From Synchiropus splendidus (Eukaryota; Chordata; Actinopteri; Syngnathiformes; Callionymidae): a stretch of DNA of 64,000 nt. The notes under the pieces are model-generated. The model saw only the letters and a program-made list of their open reading frames with translations, did no database searches and had not been told where the DNA came from. Made by a program: the position numbers and the translations under genes. How positions within the stretch are numbered: position 1 is the first letter of the stretch; the number at the start of each line of letters is the position of its first letter. Positions 49,401 to 60,515 of this stretch are shown one piece after another. The DNA lies in assembly GCF_027744825.2 (NCBI RefSeq), contig NC_071334.1:41951437-42015436 (forward strand). The letters are read 5' to 3'.

Positions 49401-50374
49401 ATGACTCTATGACTTACGCTGTCAGGTCCCGGAAAAGTGTAAAAGATCCCTCAAGAGATGCATGGAGCATGGAGATTCGGCATGAAGGATCCTGTGTAGA
49501 GGAATGGTGTCGTCCGTCTTGTCTGTAACAATGTACTTTTTTCAGCAATGAGTAATCTAAAGCATTTAAAGTATTTAAAAAAAAACTTGTTGTGTGTTAC
49601 TATTTCTATGTGACACTATTTCATGTGTCAAGCGTCGGCTATTCGGCAGTAAATATCAGAACTGAGGAGAGAAGTGCAAATTTCTAGCTCAAAGTAAAGC
49701 CACGACTTTGAAGTGTCTGCTACAGATGAGAGTGTTGACACTGCAGGGTCCACCAACGTGCAGAAATGACCGATTAAAGAAAGTGAAAAAAGGAGCCTCG
49801 AAATGACTCAAAATGATGTGCCAGTTAATTTTAATCATGTTGATAGGTCAAGCTAAAAGCTTAATTTATTACACTTGTGCAAAGTGTTTTATTACAATTT
49901 CATAAATCAAGTCATCCACATTTTTGTGGATCATTTTTTTGTTGTTTTGTACAGGAAGAAGCGGTACCAATGTGTCAAAGTCAAAAATATATTGCTCTGT
50001 CAGAGTCTGAACAGTCACTGCTGCAATCAAGTGCTGCTACTGCCTCCAAGTGGCCAACAAGGGATGTGACTTACTCAAACTTTTTGCCTTGGCTGTCTTT
50101 ATTATAGTGGTTTATATGTGGTTAGTTTGTACTTGTGGCTTTCACCAGGAGAGGACTATTTCTTTCTGTTCTCAAATGTGTTGATTTTTGTGTGTTAAGG
50201 TCAAGGTCTTTGCACTGGCTTAACACAACCTGAGCATGAGTTTTTACTGTTTTTTTTATTGTATTGTGTTTTTATTACTTTGTGTTCTTTTATATTCTTT
50301 TGTCCTAGGTTAATAAAAATATATTATTTCAGTCCTCTTTCTACTGTATTTGTGAGTGTATACTTCTTTTCATT
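49401..50374. other. Unassigned sequence, partly repeat-like
   Basis: GTAATCTAAAGCATTTAAAG near 49550 resembles the degenerate 'GTAATCTAACGCGTTAC' fish repeat. No gene is recognised. Confidence 0.35.
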
Positions 50375-50431
50375 GTTGTATGTAAGGCACTGGAAATGTG
50401 CTATATAAATAACATTGACCTTGACCTTGAC
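50375..50431 (+). repeat. LINE-type 3' tail
   Basis: TGTATGTAAGGCACTGGAAA followed by TGTGCTATATAAATAACATTG and a CTTGAC-type microsatellite (TTGACCTTGACCTTGAC) has the form of the 3' end of many fish LINEs ('GTAAAGCACTTTG...GTGCTATATAAATAAA' plus simple repeat). No coding part adjoins it, so it may be a 5'-truncated insertion. Confidence 0.5.
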
Positions 50432-51104
50432 ATTTACGAGCCGAACATCAGCTTGATTCCCTTACATCTCTGTCAGTAGCAAAGACGAGGAGACATTATC
50501 GGCCTCCGGACACGTATAACATGTAATATTTTGTATTATGATCTGAAGACTGGCATTTATAGATAGACTCATTCTAACTGAAGACGAAGTTGAAGTTGAT
50601 GACGGACCGCTGCCATGGCTTTAACAGAAAAATAAATGTGGTGTTACATACGTTTCACCGCTGAACTAAACGTGTGTGTGTTTTTGTTTATTTTCATCCT
50701 AAGCAACAAAAAAATAGAAGAAACTGTTTGTTGAACTGTTGCTGCCAGGTCTTCACCAGGGCTGAAACAAGACTCAACTCATATAGTTGTAGGGCTCTGG
50801 CAGAAGATTCTGGCTCGTACAGTGTATGAGTGACTTCAAGCATTCATCTTTTTGGCAACACTGTATCACCACAACTCTGCCATCACTCAACAATGTACGG
50901 ACACAGATGGAATCCAACATCACCAATTAAAGTAAATATCTCTATTAATCAAATTGGTTGTTTATCTGGGAAATTAAAGCAAAAAAAAAAAGAGTATATT
51001 GTCAATCACCTGAAGAAAAGTGAACAAACCCTGTTGTGTGCTGACAGCACCCACTATTGGGAACATGAAAAAGAACATGTTTGGCACAGAGTCCAGCATC
51101 TGGT
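50432..51104. other. Unassigned sequence with a short duplicated segment
   Basis: Bases 50597-50645 closely match 60640-60682 (see findings). The frame at 50830-51114 has no recognisable domain. Confidence 0.45.
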
Positions 51105-51345
51105 GCTCAGCTAACTAGATTCAAATCATGCAAACGGCATTGTAATAGAACCAAAACAGTTATTTAAACTAAATAAGTAAATAATTTGTGATGTATTTTG
51201 CCATATGGCATATGGATTTTCTTCTATTTGTTTCTGCATGTCAAAATAGCCAAGTGACAGTAGCCACAGTTGTCTTTCAGAAAGGACTTCAGAATTTTTT
51301 CAACGAACAAAGTGTGCCGTGGCTTAAGAAAGGCTGAAAACACTG
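51105..51345 (+). mobile_element. hAT-like element, 3' part, second copy of the composite
   Basis: It closely matches 48885-49197 (shared AAATCATGCAAA, AGTTATTTAAACTAAATAAG versus AGTTATATAACCAAATAAG, GTATTTTGCCATATGGC, AACGAACAAAGTGTG, GTGGCTTAAGAAAGGCTGAA) and ends CACTG. It then continues into the same LINE junction as the 49.2-kb copy. Confidence 0.7.
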
Positions 51346-51349
51346 CTCT

Positions 51350-51412
51350 TCAGGAACTCATACGTAGGCTTTCTCCAAATCCACAAAGACATCTTCTGAC
51401 CGTCTGTTTGTA
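51350..51412 (-). pseudogene. RTE-type LINE fragment, second copy
   Basis: CAGGAACTCATACGTAGGCT followed by TTCTCCAAATCCACAAAGAC repeats the sequence at 49203-49245 almost exactly and encodes, on the minus strand, the same 'FVDLE.AY' region. Similarity fades after about 60 bp. Confidence 0.65.
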
Positions 51413-52127
51413 TGCGCTCCTGTCACTCATCATCCTTCTGTTATTGCCAGTTTTCTTTGCTTCCGATTATCCCTGACTTGCGCTGTGAGCAGAGGATGTC
51501 CACTTCCAACCACAAATTCTTCATTCCCCAGTTAAACCTTGGACACACAACATGAGTTGACTAGTAGCTGCATTTACATAATTTTCAAGTTTCTCGATTG
51601 AGAGCCATTAGTCGCTAGTGAGCGTCTACAGTACCCCACGTCAAAACAAAGCTGAAACAATGAGCTTACTTCCAGGCTTCTGTTAACCTGCTTTGGAGAA
51701 AACACAGTCATGCAGGTCTGCTTTTCAACAGCAAATAAGTAAGTGAAACACGAGAAAACCCTGGTACCAAAGTTTCTCACTGACCTGAAATTGCAGGTCC
51801 AACCAGCAGAGAATTCCAATCCATGAGCCGAGTCTGAGCGTCCAGTTTTTAACTCCTCCCTGTCAGCTGCTAGGCGAGAGTTGGGGTCATGGTTTCCTGA
51901 GCTCATGGCAATGAGCTCATTCCACAGTCAACAGCCATTTCACATGCAAGCACAAAACTAAAACTTGTTTTCCAAACACAAACACAATGTGACTTGGTGC
52001 ATGTCTGTTAGAATTACCGCAGCCACCACACAAAAAACTATTGAGCTCCTCTGACGGAAGAAATACAATGATTGATGAAATTGAAGTTTTGGAACATTTC
52101 TGTGGGTTTACTAAAAATTGGGAAAAA
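51413..52127. other. Unassigned non-coding sequence
   Basis: No gene recognised. Minus-strand frames at 51574-51906 and 51917-52165 show no known domain. Confidence 0.45.
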
Positions 52128-52199
52128 AAGTGAGCTTGATTGGTTGGACCAAAAACCTGCACCACTCCGGCCCTTTGAGGACTGAGTTGAAGACCCCTG
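52128..52199 (-). mobile_element. hAT-like MITE end
   Basis: Read on the minus strand it begins CAGGGGTCTTCAACTCAGTC, then CTCAAAGGGCCGGAGTGG and GCAGGTTTTTGGTCCAACC, a typical fish hAT-type terminus. No partner terminus was found, so it is probably a truncated copy. Confidence 0.55.
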
Positions 52200-53101
52200 C
52201 TCTAATATCAGGAGCTGTGGGAGAGCACAGTTGGGTAGAAGTTAACCTAACTTGAACTGTCTTCAACTCAGACACCTGTACCATCCTTCCTCATTAAAAT
52301 TGGACCCTCAGCCATCCAAAAACTGCTGTCGGCAGCAGACGCTCAAATCAACACCAAAGCATCCAAGCAACAGCATCTCTTGTGCCAATGACTTCAAGGT
52401 CGGCGTGCACAAAACAAGCTTATCCTCTTAATAAATAAACCTGGAACCTAAAATCACAGGAACGCAGAAGGGCTCATTGCTGTGCCGCGCCCCCCCCCTC
52501 CTCTTCCTCTGCTCCGTCAGGGAGGGATTATCCCTTTCACTTAGTCGGTTAAATTCTCCTGCCAGGTTCAACTCCCAGGATGCACGAGGGAGATTTCTTT
52601 TCTTTCTCTTCCCCCCCCCCTCCATACCTGGCTCATCGACTCATTTTATCTCACGGCTGGTGGGAACACAAACCCCAGTGTTTCCCTCTTCTCATCCACT
52701 TCTTTGATGATGTTTAACAAATTCACTTGGCAGGCTCTGCAGCCATATTCGGTAGTCTCAAGGCTGCGTATGTGTACCCAAAAACAAGATTACCAAGCAG
52801 ACAGCTTGGAGAACAGGTGTTGTCAACAGCCAACAAAATCAACTTTCTTCTTTTCTTCACCTGAAATATAGTTTCTGCTTCAGTGACGATGGGAAGCAGT
52901 TGAGGTTTAGGTTCTCAGAAACATTACTCCAGTAATCACAGACAGGAAGAGGTTGTTAAGTCAGGCTTTTGTCTCAAATCATTTCTTTCTTCTGAAAATG
53001 ACTTTGTGAATCTTCATTGGACCAATTGGACCAATATCAGGTGCACAACTAAGTGAACCGGTAATGACCCAAAGGTGGCCTTTTCATTCTCCATGCGAAT
53101 G

Positions 53102-53106
<5 letters not shown>
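52200..53106. other. Unassigned non-coding sequence
   Basis: Contains two poly-C tracts near 52489-52498 and 52610-52620. No gene or transposon is recognised. Confidence 0.5.

Positions 53107-53168
<62 letters not shown>
53107..53168. repeat. (TA)n microsatellite
   Basis: About 31 uninterrupted TA units. Confidence 0.97.
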
Positions 53169-53170
<2 letters not shown>

Positions 53171-56100
53171 CCGATGATGTTCCTAATAAAAAGGTTACTA
53201 TCTCATCAATTTGACAGCAGTACTAAAGTATTTTCGTATGTAAGAGGCATTTTTTTTGGAATTCTTGTGAAAATTGATCCCCCCCTGCACCACGGCCCCT
53301 CCATCTCCTTCTCACGACTCACATAGTGCAGTCAGACAATTCCTCGATCCCGCAGTACCAGACAGGTAAGCACAGGGATTGTGCAATTCCTTTCTCTAAA
53401 AAATTTGTCTCACTGCTCCTGTAGCAATCCCTGCATACATTAACCCTTCACTATACCTCCACCGTGGATAATCATATCATACAATTGTTGAGAATGTTTT
53501 TGGAGAGCAGAAATGAAAACGTGGATAAACTCTTTGTTGTATGCTGCTCCTCCTCCAGGCTTCGCAAGTTACAATATATTGGCTCTGTGGTTGACCACTC
53601 CTGGGACCCGTAGCAGAAGCGTCCCTTCAGTTTTTTGGAACATTTCAATCCTCCATTTGTTTGTGTGTAGAAGCCTCGGCATGTACATCTAGCTCATCAC
53701 TCATCTCTGGCTTATTCTCACCTCGCTGATGTGATCAGGGAGCACGAGACACGTCCAATCATTATCCAGAGAGAATAAAATTATTTAGCCTACCTTATTC
53801 AGCAGGTTTGAACAGAAGGAACTGTTCACACGATGTCTCCAAAGATCAGCATGATTTAATATACACTAATTCAAACAGTTTAAACAATTTGAAAAAAATA
53901 TGTATTCTTTTTACGATGATAAAAATGAAGGACGAACCAAATATGCAGTAACCACAACCACAAAAAAGCCACATTTGGCCATTGGTGGAAAACTGTACAC
54001 ACAAGTTGTCCAACTCTGATGAACCACTTTCCCAACGTCAATATATTACGCCATGAGAGTGAGGATGGGTTGGATGAAAGAGTCGCTCCACAAATGTCTC
54101 TCAGCGGAGATAGAATTCATGCAGAAAGAAAACACATTAAAGATAGAGTGATGGCCGACTCTTGGTTTTTTGAAACATGAAACTCTGTGGAAAATGCTGT
54201 ATCATGGATGCCAGCGTCTGTGACGTGAATATGATAAAAATAATAACAGCTCCAGATTCGGGGCTCCACCTGAATTAAAGTTCTCAGGAAACTGTTATGA
54301 TATCAGGGTTCACACTTTACTTTAATTTATCACAGTATTATAGAAAATTAATCAATAAAATAGGGTCATCAATCTCTTCATCTAAAGTCAATACTTAATG
54401 TTCTTTACCAGAGGCTCTGAAATTGATGATAAGACATTTCAAAGTAAAGAATGTGCAATGATATGGTATGGAGATGATACTGTCAATATCGCGGTGGGAG
54501 ATGTAAGTCAGCTGTGATGTTATGTCAATGTCATCTCAGATGTGTGCATCAACCTGATGGGAAAGTTGTGACTTTCTAGTCTAACCTCAGATTAATAACC
54601 CAACAACACACCAATCTGTGCACCGTGACAAACAGCCGCTTAGTTTGCAGCAATGGATGGAAGAAGGAGGAGATGAAGCGATGAGAGGATGAGCCAGTGA
54701 CATTACTGGACTGAAGACGTGGCATCTTCCTGGCCGTCAAGGGTCCTGCGTTGCAGACAGGAAGTGACCATGGGTGAACAAGTCGGTGTCACCGAACGAA
54801 AACGTAACTTGACTCACTTCAGATGATCACCGGTCCGGAAAAACCTAAGGAGACGTCAGCAGATAACGGTCTCTGTAATGTTGTTGCAGATGACTTTGCG
54901 CACTCAACTCACTGCTTGCTGGATGAAGCGGCGGTCGGCGGCTTAGTGAAGATAGATAGTGAAGCACTAACACCGACAAGCTTTGCGCTCATGGATGCCA
55001 TATACCTTTTGGATCGGACGGTCGAGTGCAATCCTCAAGTGCAGAAGACAGAGGTTCCACGTGGAGCACAACAGTAAGCCGGAAGATGCAGCGTCGAGAC
55101 AGGTAACGCGAAGATGAGGGAGGGAGACTTGGCCCGAGACTTGCAAGTAAGCATTTAGAGAGAGTTTTAGAGAGAGAAGCAAGAACCAAACCCAGTCTTC
55201 TAACCTGCCAGCAGGTCCGGGGCAGACAGCTCCTTGATTGATGGACAAGCACAACTTTGCTGTTGATCATTGGCTGGTTGATCCAAGCTGCGCACCTCCC
55301 AGTATAATCACGGGAGTCGTAAATCATTCTTGGACTCGAGGATTGTGATCCGAACAAAGCAAAATTTTATTCGACAATTCTCTGAGGTATAGATTTGCTC
55401 ACTCTCACATATGAGTCTGTCTTCGTCCTCTTGAGGTACCTGCAATCATGAGCAACACAAGTCAGCCTAGTGCTGCTCAACCTTGTGTTGTTCATCTTAT
55501 TTTCTGGAATGCCTTCCAACTAAGTTCCTGGTCACCTTCGCTGTCATCAATCCCCCCATGTCTTTGTCCCTATTGGGATAGCATTAGCATCACAAGCCAC
55601 CACCAGCTCTGGGGACACTGTTGCTGAGCTGTTTGTTTAGAAATCTGAGCCTGAAAATTGTATTCCATCGACCACACTCACTATCAACACACAATTATCT
55701 GAGTTAATCATGTGGAACTCTGGCAAATTCACCTGGGGCTCAGGAACTAATGACATTCTCCGCTGGGCCCACGTCAGTGAAATGGCCTCGGCACCTGAAG
55801 CAGGAACACAGAGATTGCCAAAGAAAATTTGGTCTCATTGACTTCCCCGACCGCCCACCCCCACCACTTTATATTCGCTAATCTCTCCTTTGATGTTTTT
55901 TGTTTCATGCCAACAGAGTCGGACAAGACCTGCCTCCAGGATCATCAGCACGTTTCTCGCCGACACCTGAGCAACCAGTCAAAGGTGTAAAGGTGACACC
56001 AGATGATACCTCGTTGGCGGCACAGGTTCCGAACGGACGTGTGGTCTCGCTGTATAATTAAAGGAGTGTTGATGGCCTTTCTGTCTCACTTTCACTCCTG

Positions 56101-57004
56101 CTCTCACTGCAGCGTTTCTGCATGCAATCACACAGGGTGACTCGTTTCATCTGCAGTCAGAGCTCATAATTATACATCAATACAAACACGTGTTTCCCAA
56201 TCACAGATGTCGCCCATGTGTGAAATGGGTGTCACACCATCAGAGGCCTCATTACTGGAGAGTGCAAAGACTGAGCGCACCTTTGCTTATAATCTCAGTC
56301 TGCCTCCCCGAGGATCGGATTCTGCCTCAGACCATCATTCCACACGAGGTGCCACTACATTCTTGGATTCAACTGGAGCCTGCTGAGTTAATGGTTCTGT
56401 TGAAAATGAAATGTACATTCACACCTAGACATCTTTTTAACATTTCCATCTGTAGTTGCTTTTCTTCCGACTGATATGTGATGTTGATCCAAGCTGTGTC
56501 GCACTGAAGCAGGTCTTAACCCTTTAGGCGCCACAGTTTTTTCAACGAGATATACAAATTCACATCAAATTCAGGGATCAGAAGTGAAAAAAATGTGGCT
56601 CGTGCGTCCCTAATTTCTCTGGGCAATATGAAGATATAAGATCATGATTGAACATGTAGATGATCTGGCAAGTATTCAGTCTTCATGACAATTAAGTTGA
56701 CTTTGACTTTGTGACAAAGTGGAGAGATCTTATGGATCGTCTTTGTCTCATTCTATACACTGTACACGCCAACTCTCCTTCATTCAACTTTCCCGATTTT
56801 TAAAGCACTTAGCACCCAAGGTATGTATCAAAGATACCAGAAAACTATATGGTGAGTTGAAAAGCAAATTTGTTTGTGACTCATTTTGCAATGGCTTACA
56901 AACATGATCATGAATAGTGTGTCACCAAGAGGAAGAAAAAACTGGCCTGTGTCTCCCAAATCATTGATCAGCCTTATTGCCAATGTCAGTGAGGATCCCA
57001 TCAA
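53169..57004. other. Unassigned non-coding sequence
   Basis: Frames at 54823-55357 on both strands overlap each other and match nothing I recognise. A 68-base stretch at 55917-55984 has a good-looking acceptor and a weak donor but no recognisable coding content. GCTTAACCCTTTAGGCGCC near 56515 vaguely resembles a piggyBac-type end but no partner is seen. Confidence 0.4.
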
Positions 57005-57690
57005 CTAGGAAAGTGCTTCGGTACATTGTGCAATAACAAAATAAAATAAAATAAAATAAAAATAAAATAAAATAAACAACAAGAGCCATTCACAAATTCT
57101 TGTGATGGGAGGTTCAGGTCTGGATTGACCGTAGCCTCCTGCCACAGGGAAGAGGAACATTATCTGCTGGGCCTTCTTGATGAGGGAACAGATGATGGCT
57201 CCCATTTGAGGACCTTGGTGAGGGCGGTTCCCAGGAAGCGGTAGGGATCCATAATGAAAATGGGCAACTCAGCCATCATGAGGGAGGATGGAGGAACTGT
57301 GACTCTTCTGAAGTCCACGATCATCTCCACTGTCTTGTGGGCATTTAGCTCCAGGTTGCTGTGGCTGGACCAGGTTGCCAGCTGGTCCACCTCCCTCCTG
57401 TAAGCCGACTCATCTCCACAGGATGCTGGCATAGGTTCCTGGGGAGTCCAGGTGCTCCAGAACGAAGTGGTTAACTGCATCATCTACAGATCTGTTGGCA
57501 CTGTAGGCAAACTGGATTGACTCCATTAAAAAACTGGAGGGATTCTTTAGGAAAATGACCCTGATGGGAAAAGAAAATGGAGGACCCACATCAGTCCAAA
57601 ACACTTTCACCATGTTGTTTAAGTTGTCAAAGAAGCAGCTGAATTTGATGAAAAAAAAGAACCAATTTGTGGAACCCCTCATAGCCACAA
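57005..57690 (-). pseudogene. L2/CR1-type LINE reverse transcriptase with catalytic core deleted
   Basis: The minus-strand frames read SIQFAYSANRSVDDAVNHFV and LEHLDSPGTYASIL, then immediately GDESAYRREVDQLATWSSHS, NLELNAHKTVEMIVDFRR and YRFLGTALTKVLKWEPS. In the intact family about 90 residues lie between 'DSPGTYA.ILFVDF' and 'GDESAYRREVD', including the F/Y-A-D-D active site. Those are missing here, so the copy cannot reverse-transcribe. The downstream part aligns to 600-945 in this window. The 3' side includes a compound (AAAAT)n microsatellite near 57039-57075. Confidence 0.85.
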
Positions 57691-58989
57691 AGCAAGGACA
57701 AGGCTTTTAGAGTTCCAGAGTGCATTATGGTAGATGAAGCACTTCAATACAACAACAAATAAAATGAAGGGGCGAGTGTAAGTGTGAGGAATACCGCGTG
57801 AGGTGCAGAGGAGTTGGCCCTCATTGATGATGGTGCTGTCCAGGGAAGGGTCCCGAGTTTTTTTCGGTGGGAGAAAATCTCGGTGGGCTTAAATGATAGG
57901 TTCCACAATTACTTCCGTTCTAATTTGAACCAATCAGCGCTCACGCCACACTTGTCCTTTCCCACGCATTTGTTGTGGCGTGACTTCCCCAACACTGATG
58001 ACTGTATTTGGACCTTCCATATGAAAATGGATTTGTAGTCACAGACGAAGTGCCGATAAATTTGAGTCTGTGTATCTATAGATTTGAAGTCACGCAGCAA
58101 TTTATATTTTTCTTTTATCTATTTTTAAACAGCTACAAGTCCTGAAATATATTTTTTCTAAGTGTACAAATCCACTACTGCGAGTGCACAAATCACTGTC
58201 TCCACGCACTCTCGCTTTTGCACCTCCTGGACTGAGATATCGGGTGCAAAAATTAACTTGAGCACTTGTGGGTCTGTGGGGCCAGTCAGAGTTCTTGCGC
58301 TAGAACCAGCAACAAATCTGACAAAACCAGCCTCTTCGCCCCATTTCCCGGTGAATCAATGTGTTACGAAACCAAATTTCTTCTGTCCACAGAGTAAATA
58401 TTGGTACTGGTCGCTGTATGTGCAATGTTTGCAGCTAGGTATTCTTGTATTCTTATTCTATATTATATTCCTATTCTGTATTATATACAAGTATTCTCTT
58501 CTCTTTGGATGAAAGTGACCTTCTCCATCATGTTCACTCAAAACAACCCAGGTTTGGTGCGTTCCCTATATAGCAGGTCAATAGAAAGCTGCACACCTGC
58601 CTGGTGTAAAACTAACATGCTCTTGAAAACCTCAAGCAAATGACGCTCTTTTAAGCAGTTATTTTTATAACCGATAGTTCTAATTGTGAATTAATACTAT
58701 GCAATTATCCAATCAAAGAATGGCTTCAGGCAGCAGCGCTACTTGAAATGTCTCACCTCTTTAATATGTTTCTAAGCAAGTGGTGGTGGTCAAAGCAATT
58801 GTCCAAATGTTGCATGCTTCTCCTTGGCCTTGACTGTAACCATGAATTATGTATTGTAACAATAATAATATCAAGACAGTGGATTGTACTTGGTGATGTT
58901 TTTTTTTGTCTACATATTGATGTGCTCCAGTGTGATTTAGCGTTTTGTATCTGCATATATGTATTGTGAATGTAGGACAAGTAACTCAC
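57691..58989. other. Unassigned non-coding sequence
   Basis: Frames at 57814-58643 have no known domain. The sequence is AT-rich beyond 58.4 kb. No repeats are recognised. Confidence 0.45.
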
Positions 58990-59072
58990 CACTTGGATAC
59001 ACCACTGGATGCTGTTCACATATCTTTCTTAGAGTTGATCTTCTCACTGCACGAGGCTCATTCTCTGCAGGC
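58990..59072 (-). other. Orphan coding-like segment with splice-like edges
   Basis: The minus-strand frame carries PAENEPRAVRRSTLRKICEQ followed by HPVVYPSG. The 'RRST' block vaguely resembles the C-terminal tail of gypsy integrases ('RRSTR...G.H.NP'). The segment is also bounded by CACTTTCCAG (acceptor-like) and GTGAGT (consensus donor). Either a gypsy tail relic or chance is possible; a host exon is the least likely reading without homology. Confidence 0.2.
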
Positions 59073-59785
59073 CTGGAAAGTGGACTCAGTATGTATATGT
59101 TTTTAAACTCATATATCAATCAATGTGAATGTCAAGCCACAGGAGGGGTTCCGGAACAGGTAACTCCTTCTTTCTTCTCATCTTACAGCAGTTTGCTGGA
59201 GCATCAGGAGCGCATCTCACAAGAAGGAGTCGTTCATACAAATATGAAAATAGGGAACAAAATAGACCTCAGTGTGCAATTACATAGAATTTGTGAGATT
59301 ACAAAGAAATTTGAATTTTTTGTGACAGCATCTGTTTGCAAGACATGAAAGGTAGTGTTCACAACTTCAACTTATCAACTGCAGCTGATGCATTGCACAC
59401 GGATCAGCTCACTGCCCATGACAGGCTCCAGTCAAATACGCCGTTTAAAGCCTCCAAAGTGCTACTGGTGGGTGAAACTTGTCATTTTGAGTATAGAAGT
59501 GGAAAACAAACTCCGTCATAGTGAGTCAACGGAGTAAATACGGAAATGTCGCAAATTACGCGACCCAAGAAGAGGGTAGGTGATTGGGCAGCGACACACC
59601 TGCGCGATTTAGATGGCAGCATCGGTGATAACGTCAAAGCCGAACTGCACAACCCTGGACAGCCTGACTTCCCACAACGCAAAGCGCACCGATCGGCGCC
59701 AAAGAAGCCTAGCAGCAATCATATGATAGACGTCACTAAATCAATGGAGGATGACACTTTTGTGGAACCAAGTTTAGGCTCTTAC
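59073..59785. other. Unassigned sequence left of the solo LTR
   Basis: An open frame at 59546-59818 (plus strand) runs into the LTR and has no recognisable domain. Nothing else is supported. Confidence 0.45.
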
Positions 59786-60370
59786 TGTCTTGATTCCGCT
59801 TTTATTTTGGTCCCTTGAGTCCTGTTTTGTTTTCTCCCTCCTTTCTTCCTGTTCGTGAGGCACACGGCTGGAGCCAATCAACCCCTGATCACCTGTGTAT
59901 AAGAACACCTAGACTCCAGCAATGTGTGCCAGATCTACTCCTATTGTTCCCTGCGGTAAATTGGTTCTCTTTGTTTGTTCGCTCTCTGTGCTCTAGTTTG
60001 TTCATTTTTGACTACTCTCTCTGAAACCCTGGCGCCTGAGTTAGAGTTTTAGTTCCTTCCTCTGTTTCCGTGTGTTTCCTGGTTTATTCTGTCATGTTAC
60101 TATCTCTGTTCATTGTGCATTTCTCTCACTGTTTACAGATTTAAGTTTGGTTGACTCTCCCGACTTTCTGTTTGGACTCTTACTCGTGCTTCTCCCGGTT
60201 TGAGGACACTTTAATTTTGGAAATTCTGACTTCGCTTTGTTTCTCCCGGTTCAGTGACGCTTTCTGTTGTGATTTTCTTGTTAATGATTTAAATATTGTT
60301 TGACTCGCTCCTGCCTCCTGTGACTTTCACCACTGCACTTGGGTCCCACTCCGTGTCTTGACTCGTGACA
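59786..60370 (+). mobile_element. Solo LTR of a Ty3/gypsy-type retrotransposon, copy 2
   Basis: The 585-bp unit begins TGTCTTGATT and ends GACTCGTGACA, with short TGTC...GACA inverted ends, and is flanked by the perfect 5-bp duplication CTTAC at 59781-59785 and 60371-60375. It matches 37519-38008 in opposite orientation along its length. TGTATAAGAACACC near 59897 is a plausible TATA region. Compared with copy 1 it carries roughly 85-95 additional bases near 60165-60250 bounded by TCTCCCG-type direct repeats. No gag or pol sequence adjoins it. Confidence 0.92.
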
Positions 60371-60389
60371 CTTACGAAAGAACAAATGA

Positions 60390-60515
60390 GGCCATCTTGC
60401 ATTGTAAAAACTCAATCTTACCAAGTTTGTCCTCATTTTTAGTGAAAAATCTCAGCCCACTTTTAAGATTTAAGATACATTCACTTGTGTGTGTGACATT
60501 TCAGCAAGACGGAGG
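60390..60515. repeat. Fish-type dispersed repeat ('CTTACCAAG...TTTCAGCAAG')
   Basis: CTCAATCTTACCAAGTTTGT, TTTTTAGTGAAAAATCTCA, AAGATTTAAGATACATTCAC and ATTTCAGCAAGAC occur in the order of a widespread fish repeat with consecutive 'CTTACCAAG', 'AGTCAAAATATCTCA', 'AGATACA' and 'TTTCAGCAAGA' blocks. The class is not assigned. Confidence 0.4.

Noticed and set aside
55917..55984. Exon-like 68-base segment with a strong pyrimidine tract and CCAACAG acceptor
   Set aside because: The donor (GTGTAA) is weak, the frame hits a stop at once if unspliced, and the peptide resembles nothing known.
59786..60370. Initial reading of this stretch as a gypsy 5' LTR followed by gag
   Set aside because: The perfect CTTAC duplication immediately after the CA end shows genomic flank there, so it is a solo LTR.
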